DNA from: an uncultured beta proteobacterium | GTDB lineage: Bacteria; Pseudomonadota; Gammaproteobacteria; Burkholderiales; Burkholderiaceae_C | NCBI GenBank assembly: GCA_903927495.1 | Contig: CAIYNH010000818.1 | Coordinates: 1 to 6,172 of the forward strand | Length of the DNA: 6,172 nucleotides | Direction: 5' to 3' | Shown here: piece after piece, positions 1-4,358 of the stretch | How the letters are laid out: each line of letters begins with the position of its first letter | How positions within the stretch are numbered: the stretch's first letter is position 1 | Program-made: the position numbers and the translations under genes | Notes under the pieces: generated by a model | Told to the model about the DNA's origin: nothing | Database searches by the model: none | Seen by the model: only the letters and a program-made list of their open reading frames with translations

Positions 1-8
1 ACCTCCAT
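1..8 (-). promoter_or_regulatory. Possible start region of a leftward gene off the window edge
   Basis: On the minus strand the last bases of the window read ATGGAGGT. This contains GGAGGT, a perfect Shine-Dalgarno core (positions 6-1), whose start codon would lie just beyond the left edge. Alternatively the ATG at 8-6 itself starts a protein beginning Met-Glu-Val. Either reading suggests a divergent gene to the left, controlled from the palindrome at 19-40. Too little is visible to identify it. Confidence 0.3.
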
Positions 9-18
9 GTTAACAAAT

Positions 19-40
19 AATGACCATTTAAGTGGTCATT
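19..40. promoter_or_regulatory. Perfect 8-bp-arm palindrome, likely operator
   Basis: The arms AATGACCA (19-26) and TGGTCATT (33-40) are exact reverse complements around a 6-base AT-rich centre. No T-run follows on either strand, so a terminator is unlikely. The site lies between the tape-measure remnant and a possible leftward gene whose Shine-Dalgarno is at 1-6. That position fits a dimeric repressor operator, such as those seen upstream of autoregulated antitoxin genes. The regulator is not visible, so the role is inferred. Confidence 0.45.
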
Positions 41-63
41 TAACGCAATTTGATGATTGACCC

Positions 64-1217
64 ATGGCCAACAACCGTATCGCCGTTTTAGTCGCCCTTG
101 AAGGTGCCGATGACGGGCTCAAACGCGCCTTGAATTCTGCCCAGCAAAGCCTGGGTGAGTTGGCCTCCACGGCCAAGACCGCAGGTGACAAGGCTGCCGC
201 TGGTATGGCAGAGGTCAAAGCAGGCATGTCGGCGTTTGGCGACCAGGTGGCTACTGCCAAGACGCAACTGCTGGCATTCCTGTCGATCAACTGGGCGGCA
301 GGCAAAGTGCAGGAACTGATCAGAATAGCTGACGCCTGGTTGTTCTGATCTACCGGCTGATTCCGGCACTGATCACTGCTTGGCAGACCGCAGGGGCCGC
401 AGCCATCACGGCGGCCACCGCCACTTCTGCCGCCTGGGCTACAGCCAATTTGTCAGTGACAGCTGCGATAGCCAGCGTCGGCCTGCTCAAAACAGCGTTC
501 GCCGTGTTGGGCGCCTTCGCTGCTGGATGGGAAATCGGTACCTGGTTGTCCGAGAAATTCGAGATCGTGCGCAAAGCGGGCATCTTCATGGTGGAAATCC
601 TGGTCAAAGCGGTTGAGCAGTTGCAATACCGCTGGGAAGCCTTTGCAGCAATCTTCACCAGTGACACCATAGATGCGGCCACCAAGCGCCACGAAGCCCG
701 ACTGGCAGAAATGAACCAGATTTTTGCTGCGATGTATGCCGATGCCACCAAAGGAGCCGATGCTGCCAAAGCGGCCATGACCACGGTGGCCACCACGGCA
801 GAGGAGATTGCCAAGAAGTTGGAAGCTGTGCGCCAGGGTACGCAAGAAGCGGTCGGTCGTGGCATCGAGGCGGTTCACTCCGCAGTGGAAAAGCTCAAAT
901 CCCGATTGGGCGAGGTGGAACAGGCTGTCACCAAGGCCAATGGCGTGGTTCTTGACGCCACCGCCAAAATGGCTGAAGCGTACAAAGGCCTGACTGCCAT
1001 GGTCGAGGCCAATCTGCAAAAGCAAGTCGATGCCGTCAAAACACGCTACCAGCAGGAACAAACCGCGCTGGATTTGTGTTCAGCCTCGCAGTCAATCCAG
1101 ATTGCCAAGTCAACCCTGCTGCTGCTAGAGGCACTGACTCAGCAGACCACCCTGCGGCAAAAGGCCACCTCGGACACACTGAAACTCATTGATGATGAGT
1201 CCAAGGCCAAGCGATAA
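64..1217 (+). pseudogene. Phage tail tape-measure protein, frameshifted, internally deleted and 3'-truncated
   Basis: In intact phage this protein sets tail length and has a long coiled coil with central hydrophobic segments. The first block (64-348, ATG at 64) has an Ala-rich helical N-terminus and the motif WAAGKVQELIRIADAW, typical of tape-measure proteins in proteobacterial prophages. It stops at 346-348. The protein resumes in another frame, open from 333, reading LIYRLIPALITAWQTAG and then a hydrophobic stretch with FAAGWEIGTWLSEKFEIVRK and a region beginning YRWEAFAAIFTSDTI. Long Ala/Lys/Glu-rich heptad-like helices follow, to 1217. Between ADAW and LIPAL, typical family members carry much more sequence, so both a deletion and a frame change are likely near 333-347. 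The stop TAA at 1215-1217 lies inside a duplicated HTH-gene fragment, so the C-terminus is lost too. At about 380 codons in total it is much shorter than most tape-measure proteins. No convincing Shine-Dalgarno precedes the ATG and no other tail genes flank it, so this is prophage debris. Confidence 0.8.
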
Positions 1218-1342
1218 AACACCCGAGTGCCTTGTCTGACATACGGTATGCCAACCCCCTGGCTGCGCCAGATTTGCAGCGTGATCGGTGCCAAGCCCAG
1301 CCGCTTGGCCAGTTGCAGTGTGGTCAGCAAGACCGTCTCCAT
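1205..1342 (-). pseudogene. 5' fragment of the double-HTH gene (copy A, codons 1-46)
   Basis: Reading leftward from the ATG at 1342-1340, this encodes the first 46 residues of the HTH protein at the right end, from METVLLTTLQLAKRLG to VFYRLA. The only amino-acid change is F34Y. Nine bases differ in 138, and eight of them are silent. After Ala46 the frame passes into the antisense of the tape-measure gene and has no meaning. The first helix-turn-helix is nearly complete but the rest of the protein is missing. It could still give a short one-domain peptide, but it is most likely a relic. Confidence 0.8.
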
Positions 1343-1406
1343 GTCAAATCTTTCGGGTGTGGTGGAGATGCAATGAACGCTCTGGTGGGTGGGGAAGTCA
1401 AGTGGG
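1205..1406. repeat. Direct repeat A, left copy (partner 5971-6172)
   Basis: This 202-bp segment aligns without gaps to 5971-6172 with 11 mismatches (about 94.6% identity). It covers the start of the double-HTH gene and at least 64 bp of its upstream region. The left boundary is the shared word GGCCAAGCG, which joins the tape-measure gene. The right boundary is unknown because the partner copy reaches the window edge, so the repeat may extend further right than 1406. Confidence 0.92.
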
Positions 1407-1588
1407 GGCGCCATGACTGATAGCATGATCATCGTCATTGCTTTGAAAAACAGGCCAATTTGTTGATGTATGCCAGGCTTTGAATTCGAATTGTGGGAGA
1501 TTGGCGAACGCTACGGCTTTACCGTTGTCATGTTGCTATAGTGCATAGAATATTGACAAATACATAGAAATCGCAACATACTTGCAGC
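1407..1588. other. Intergenic segment with two short unassigned ORFs
   Basis: No recognisable gene is present. Two short plus-strand frames occur: 1413-1466 (17 codons, begins MTDSMIIVIALK) and 1470-1541 (23 codons, begins MPGFEFELWEIGERYGF). The second has a protein-like composition and could be the remnant of a truncated gene, but neither has a clear ribosome site. The first part may still belong to the flank of repeat A. The right part carries the promoter candidates for the next gene, including the repeated word CATAGAA at 1544-1550 and 1563-1569. Confidence 0.4.
1553..1582 (+). promoter_or_regulatory. Candidate sigma-70 promoter for the 250-residue orphan gene
   Basis: A consensus -35 box TTGACA (1553-1558) is followed after 18 bp by CATACT (1577-1582, 4 of 6 matches to TATAAT). 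Transcription would start close to the ATG at 1589, giving a leaderless or nearly leaderless message, which agrees with the lack of a Shine-Dalgarno there. A second candidate further up is TTGTCA (1525-1530) with TAGAAT (1546-1551), but its 15-bp spacer is short. Confidence 0.45.
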
Positions 1589-2341
1589 ATGAACCTTCGC
1601 TCCCATTCAACACACGAGCAGGCTGTCCTGGAACTTGCCAGGGCAAGACCGCTGCTGCGTGCTCGGGATTTGGTGCAGTACAGCCATTTTCTCGAAGGCT
1701 TTGAGCAGATGTCGCTTGAACAAGCTCGAGATCAGGGGTTCACGTTCGGGCGCCTTAAAGGTCCATTTGCTCACGCCCGTGCAAAGCTGGAGGAGGCGCA
1801 GTTGCTTCAAGAGGCCCTGACCGCCGCTACGCCATTGCCGAACTTCCCTGTTTACCGCGCGCTGTTCTTTGGATTCTTGAGCGCAACGTACGCCTTAAAG
1901 GAGGCGATCAGACAGAGCTGCACGAGATTGGGAGGCGAGGCTGACGCGTGGTTTGAAGAGCAGTTCCAGCGTTTGAAGGTCGACCCTTTGGTCTGGGCCT
2001 TCTACCAGATGAACAATCATAACAAGCACCAGCCAGATGATTTGCCTCTTCGCAGCTGCTTGCAGATGCGAGCGATCCGAATTTCCGGAGGACCGCAAGG
2101 AGTTCGCGTCGTTATGTCGAACGAGGGAATCCTCGGCATCCTTCATGAAGGAACTGGTCGGGAACGGGTGGTTGCCCTGGCTGGGCTTGCAGACGTCGAT
2201 TGGCAGGTCGTGCTTGAGATGCCAGACCGCGGTATTGGTGGTGCAGCAACCCCGTTGACCGAGCAAGTCCTCCGGTTCTATGAGGTCTTAGTGTTTGAGG
2301 CGCGGAAGACCTTCGGCGGCGAACCTGGACTTAAGCCATGA
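1589..2341 (+). CDS. Hypothetical protein, 250 aa, possibly HEPN-like
   Basis: I do not recognise this family. Residues 10-80 are helical and charged. Residues 88-110 form a mixed hydrophobic helix (YRALFFGFLSATYALKEAIR), and 117-150 form another helix ending in the cluster MNNHNKH (141-147). Residues 158-212 look like beta strands, and a final helix spans about 223-240. A long helical bundle ending in a polar His-containing motif recalls HEPN proteins (often RNases with Rx4-6H). The usual Arg is absent here, so that link is weak and nuclease activity doubtful. There is no signal peptide or clear membrane segment, so it is probably cytoplasmic. ATG at 1589 is chosen because a promoter ends just upstream (TTGACA at 1553), although no Shine-Dalgarno is seen. 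It sits alone between two broken copies of the HTH gene, among mobile debris, so horizontal gain is plausible. The stop TGA overlaps an ATG (2338) that opens a 26-codon frame to 2418, probably by chance. Confidence 0.75.
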   Translation: MNLRSHSTHEQAVLELARARPLLRARDLVQYSHFLEGFEQMSLEQARDQGFTFGRLKGPFAHARAKLEEAQLLQEALTAATPLPNFPVYRALFFGFLSATYALKEAIRQSCTRLGGEADAWFEEQFQRLKVDPLVWAFYQMNNHNKHQPDDLPLRSCLQMRAIRISGGPQGVRVVMSNEGILGILHEGTGRERVVALAGLADVDWQVVLEMPDRGIGGAATPLTEQVLRFYEVLVFEARKTFGGEPGLKP

Positions 2342-2436
2342 GCTCGTCCCCACTGGCAACGGCGACCGCGCTGCAATGCCGCTGCGTGCCGGTCTACTGC
2401 GACGTTATGAGCAATTGAGAGTCGATGGTTGATTGC
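2342..2436. other. Short non-coding spacer after the orphan gene
   Basis: Apart from the 26-codon plus-strand frame at 2338-2418 (Cys-rich end, no similarity recognised), nothing coding is seen. No hairpin followed by a T-run was found, so I cannot place a terminator for the upstream gene. Confidence 0.3.
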
Positions 2437-2725
2437 TCACTTCAAAAGCAGCAGACTCTCGTCCCACTTGGCATGCTTCTCCAGTCCAACCAGATTGGCG
2501 ACAGTGGCCGCAATATTTGACAGTCCAGCATTTGTAGTTTGTAGCTTGCCGCCGCTGGTCGACAGCCCAAACCGGTCAGCAGCTTGTTGGGTGGTGATGA
2601 GTTCTGGAGCTTTGGGGGGAAAGGGCAGGGCAGTGGAAATGCCCACTGCGATAGCGCTGTTTAAACGGCGAGCCAATTTCTGTGGGGCAAAAGGCTGACA
2701 GTCCAAGTCAGCAGATGGTTCGACC
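2437..2725 (-). pseudogene. Middle fragment of the double-HTH gene (copy B) fused to a foreign tail
   Basis: Positions 2725-2553 on the minus strand encode residues 108-165 of the right-end HTH protein: the inter-domain linker, the QPFAPQKLARRLNSAIAVG segment and the first half of the second HTH (LITTQQAADRFGL). There are five amino-acid replacements (S to L, W to C, M to I, S to P, T to S) in only 58 codons. At 2552 the frame continues into unrelated residues (GGKLQTTNAGLSNIAATVAN and onward) and stops at 2437-2439. An in-frame TAG lies four codons before the homologous part begins, and the only upstream start-like codon is a TTG, so no proper start exists. It is a recombination relic rather than a working gene. 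The 38-codon tail has protein-like composition but I cannot assign it. Confidence 0.75.
2553..2725. repeat. Direct repeat B, left copy (partner 5613-5785)
   Basis: This 173-bp segment aligns without gaps to 5613-5785 with nine mismatches (about 94.8% identity). Similarity ends sharply on both sides. On the left it meets the unknown tail at CGCTGGTCG, and on the right it stops at TTCGACC, 20 bp before the stop codon of the toxin gene. It has the same orientation as its partner. Confidence 0.92.
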
Positions 2726-2745
2726 TGTTTCTACCTTTTCATCTG

Positions 2746-3048
2746 TCAAAGCTCTTCCTCTGAGTACCCGGATTCCCGTTGATGGCGAATGCGTGCCACA
2801 AGAACCAGATCGCGGGCATCGTCGAATTCGTAGCGCGCCAGATAACCGCTGCGCCTTCGCGAAATAATAAGTTCTCGCAGTCCGCCCTCAACCGGGCGGC
2901 CGATGCCAGGCTGATGAGTCAAAACTTGCAAAGCATCTAGGATGAAATCCAATAACTCACCAGCCATCGGGTCATTTGACTCGACAAGAAACTCCTCCAG
3001 CCGAAGTAGGTCATCAAATGCTGCTCTGCTCAGAAATACCTCAGACAC
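2746..3048 (-). CDS. Type II toxin, RelE/ParE superfamily
   Basis: The product is a 100-residue protein of the usual toxin size. The N-terminal part (MSEVFLSRAAFDDLLRLEEF) is the typical first strand and helix with a conserved Leu-rich face. HQPGIGRPV (about 45-53), RELIISRRRSGYLARY and the C-terminal strand with LVLVARIRHQRE match the RelE/ParE fold. Family members act either as ribosome-dependent mRNA nucleases or as gyrase poisons, and the sequence does not tell me which. The start is GTG (3048-3046), 5 bp after the antitoxin stop, so the two are co-transcribed and probably translationally linked. The 3' end lies only 20 bp from the edge of repeat B, so the operon borders a recombination junction. 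No frameshift or obvious loss is visible, so it is likely functional. Confidence 0.85.
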   Translation of the reverse strand: MSEVFLSRAAFDDLLRLEEFLVESNDPMAGELLDFILDALQVLTHQPGIGRPVEGGLRELIISRRRSGYLARYEFDDARDLVLVARIRHQRESGYSEEEL

Positions 3049-3053
3049 AATTT

Positions 3054-3371
3054 TTAGCTCATGTGCGTTGGAGCAAGGTCTTGCGGCTTGGCTTGTAGCC
3101 CCTTGCGGTGACTGGCTAACTCTGAAAAATAGGCGCGGACATTACCAAGTTGGTAGCCTGACCCGGTGGTCTTCATGTCCCTCAGTGCGGTCATGCAGTC
3201 CCTGGAAAACGCTTCACGCAATCGCGTGCGGCGCACCGAGTCGGCCAGGGTCTGCACCATGAATGCGTGCAGACTTAAGCCAGCCTTCTGGGCATCATCC
3301 TCAAGTTGCGTTTTGAGCGCTGAAGGCAACTTCAAACTGGTGGGTTTACTCGCAATGCTGATGAGGGGCAT
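3054..3371 (-). CDS. Antitoxin, ribbon-helix-helix (CopG/ParD-like)
   Basis: The product is a 105-residue partner of the downstream toxin. The N-terminal segment PTSLKLPSALKTQLEDDAQK followed by AGLSLHAFMVQTLADSV is a ribbon-helix-helix DNA-binding domain (about residues 9-45). The middle is charged and helical, and the C-terminal part (SGYQLGNVRAYFSELASHRK) is the likely toxin-wrapping arm. I chose the ATG at 3371-3369 over the TTG at 3383 because GGAG (minus strand, 3381-3378) lies 6 bp before this ATG and would fall inside the longer version. As in other type II systems, the antitoxin should neutralise the toxin and repress its own operon, and the palindrome at 3391-3410 is the obvious site. 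It is the first gene of the pair. Confidence 0.82.
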   Translation of the reverse strand: MPLISIASKPTSLKLPSALKTQLEDDAQKAGLSLHAFMVQTLADSVRRTRLREAFSRDCMTALRDMKTTGSGYQLGNVRAYFSELASHRKGLQAKPQDLAPTHMS

Positions 3372-3377
3372 CTCTAG

Positions 3378-3381
3378 CTCC
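3378..3381 (-). promoter_or_regulatory. Ribosome-binding site deciding the antitoxin start
   Basis: GGAG on the minus strand sits 6 bp before the ATG at 3371-3369. It supports the shorter antitoxin and argues against the upstream TTG. Confidence 0.6.
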
Positions 3382-3390
3382 AATTCTTTG

Positions 3391-3427
3391 GGTAGTCAAA
3401 TGTTACTACCTACGAAATTTAACACAA
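3391..3427 (-). promoter_or_regulatory. Toxin-antitoxin operator and candidate promoter
   Basis: GGTAGT (3391-3396) and ACTACC (3405-3410) form a perfect inverted repeat with an 8-bp spacer, 20 bp upstream of the antitoxin start. A possible -10 box TAACAT (minus strand, 3405-3400) lies within it. A weak -35 TTGTGT (3427-3422) is 16 bp further up. Binding of the ribbon-helix-helix antitoxin here would block transcription, the usual autoregulation. The palindrome is clear, but the promoter boxes are weak. Confidence 0.5.
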
Positions 3428-3434
3428 ACGGTGG

Positions 3435-3478
3435 CATCCAAAAGCTTGTGTAATTCCCGTACGGCAAGATTTTGGATG
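3435..3478. repeat. Inverted repeat with 14-bp arms (13 of 14 paired) and a palindromic loop
   Basis: CATCCAAAAGCTTG (3435-3448) pairs with CAAGATTTTGGATG (3465-3478) with a single mismatch. The 16-base loop ends in the palindrome CCGTACGG (3457-3464). It lies between the divergent antitoxin and phasin genes. No T-run follows the stem on either strand. It could be a cruciform, a regulator site, a miniature element end or a small RNA hairpin; nothing in the sequence decides between these. Confidence 0.6.
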
Positions 3479-3634
3479 GTTGCCATGCTCAGGCAGCAAA
3501 AATGTCACAATATGAAACGACCAAACTCCGCAAACAGTGGACAAACACCCTGAGGCTTCCTCACCTGTCCTAGGAGCGAGTTTGATCCTTGGCTTTTGCA
3601 CCAATTTTCACAGTCCCCACAAATGCAGCACAGC
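3479..3634. other. Non-coding upstream region of the phasin gene
   Basis: I see no coding sequence here. A small hairpin TGAGG-CTT-CCTCA lies at 3551-3563 and is too short to be a convincing terminator. Together with the flanking signals, this forms a ~300-bp divergent intergenic region between the antitoxin and the phasin. Confidence 0.4.
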
Positions 3635-3667
3635 TTGACCTTTGAGAGGATAATTGCTGCATTGCAA
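3635..3667 (+). promoter_or_regulatory. Phasin promoter region with a PhaR-box-like motif
   Basis: TTGACC (3635-3640) is a good -35 candidate, but no strong -10 lies at standard spacing. Just downstream, CTGC-ATT-GCAA (3657-3667) matches the CTGC-N3-GCAG pattern described for the PHA-responsive repressor PhaR in some alphaproteobacteria with one mismatch. It overlaps the wider palindrome TTGC-N6-GCAA (3654-3667). PhaR control of phasin genes is well known, but applying this motif here is inference. Confidence 0.35.
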
Positions 3668-3677
3668 CATATTCACC

Positions 3678-3682
3678 AAGGA
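3678..3682 (+). promoter_or_regulatory. Ribosome-binding site of the phasin gene
   Basis: AAGGA lies 5 bp before the ATG at 3688, a standard Shine-Dalgarno spacing that fixes the start. Confidence 0.65.
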
Positions 3683-3687
3683 TCATC

Positions 3688-4173
3688 ATGTTCAAAAACA
3701 CACCATTCGAAGCCATTGCCAAATCCATGACTGAGTCAGCACCCAAGTTTGATCTGGGGACAGCACAGGAGGCATTTCGCCCCCTCCAAGACAACCTGAA
3801 GGCCTGGGCTAACTTGGCTCAAAACCAGGCTGCTCAAGCCCAAGCGGCGATGATGGAAACAGTTGATGCGGTTAAGGGTGCAAAGGATCCTCAGGCGGCC
3901 TTTGAGGCCTTTAAGACTTCCTCAGAAGCTGCAGTGGCGCTGTTTCAAAAGAACCTGAAAGATGCTGTTGCACTGAGCGTGATTCAGTTTCATGGCACGA
4001 TCGATGCCGTGCAAAAGGCCCATCCCGCAGGGGAGAGCTTTGCTCCGATAGCGAAGGGCCTGAAGGCTGCCGCATCTACAGCAGAAAGCACTTTGGACGC
4101 AGCGATGGAAAAGGGCGCATCTATGGCCGCATCAGTGGCTCCTGCGACAAAGGCAAAGCGCGCAGCTAAATAA
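3688..4173 (+). CDS. Phasin family protein (PHA granule-associated)
   Basis: The product is 161 residues, Ala-rich and highly helical with no Cys, no signal peptide and no membrane span. The N-terminus (MFKNTPFEAIAKSMTESAPKF) leads into amphipathic helices. ETVDAVKGAKDPQAAFEAFK (about 53-72) and the following SSEAAVALFQKNLKDAV are the hallmark of betaproteobacterial phasins (Phasin_2-type). The C-terminus is Ala/Lys-rich (ending ATKAKRAAK), as in many phasins and PhaF-like proteins. Phasins coat intracellular polyhydroxyalkanoate granules and control their size and number. The ATG at 3688 follows a good AAGGA. The 5' region carries a PhaR-like motif. The next gene, a J-domain protein, is in the same direction 185 bp downstream. 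No PHA synthase or depolymerase is in the window, so this is a stand-alone phasin, probably one of several in the genome. Confidence 0.85.
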   Translation: MFKNTPFEAIAKSMTESAPKFDLGTAQEAFRPLQDNLKAWANLAQNQAAQAQAAMMETVDAVKGAKDPQAAFEAFKTSSEAAVALFQKNLKDAVALSVIQFHGTIDAVQKAHPAGESFAPIAKGLKAAASTAESTLDAAMEKGASMAASVAPATKAKRAAK

Positions 4174-4203
4174 ACGGATGTGCGTCCACGAACGCATGAT
4201 CAA

Positions 4204-4245
4204 CACCGGCCCAATCCTATTCTTTGACCTGGGCTGGGTTCGGTG
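4204..4245 (+). other. Imperfect hairpin between phasin and J-protein genes
   Basis: CACCG (4204-4208) pairs with CGGTG (4241-4245) and CCCA (4210-4213) with TGGG (4235-4238), leaving a long loop. No T-run follows. It might weaken read-through between the two genes but is not a proper terminator. The rest of the gap (4246-4349) shows no convincing promoter. Confidence 0.2.
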
Positions 4246-4358
4246 ACGTGTGCCTGACAAATGCACTCAGCAAGTTCGACTTCATATTGTCGTCGTGACA
4301 GTGTCGGTTTACCCCTGAGACGCGCAGCACAAATAGGACGCTTTCGCTTAAGGACTCA

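Noticed and set aside
453..1061. Long minus-strand ORF opposite the tape-measure remnant
   Set aside because: Its composition (His/Gly/Phe-rich, low-complexity) is typical of the antisense of an Ala-rich coding strand, and the plus strand is clearly coding.
450..1217. An independent gene starting at TTG 450
   Set aside because: The same frame is open and tape-measure-like back to 333, so the TTG is internal to a frameshifted gene.
1483..1492. Palindrome AATTCGAATT
   Set aside because: It is a short AT-rich palindrome with no promoter or partner repeat nearby, so chance is sufficient.
2437..2706. An 89-residue minus-strand gene
   Set aside because: The only start is a TTG inside the homologous region with no ribosome site, and an in-frame stop lies just upstream of the homologous part. 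It is a chimeric relic.
1205..2725. One HTH gene split by insertion of the orphan gene
   Set aside because: For a minus-strand gene the 5' piece should lie to the right of the middle piece. Here it lies to the left, and codons 47-107 are missing, so the pieces come from separate copies.
3417..3423. Integron attC-type core (ATTTAAC fits RYYYAAC) near the large inverted repeat
   Set aside because: No matching GTTRRRY partner was found at the expected distance and no integron integrase is present. A 7-base degenerate match is expected by chance.
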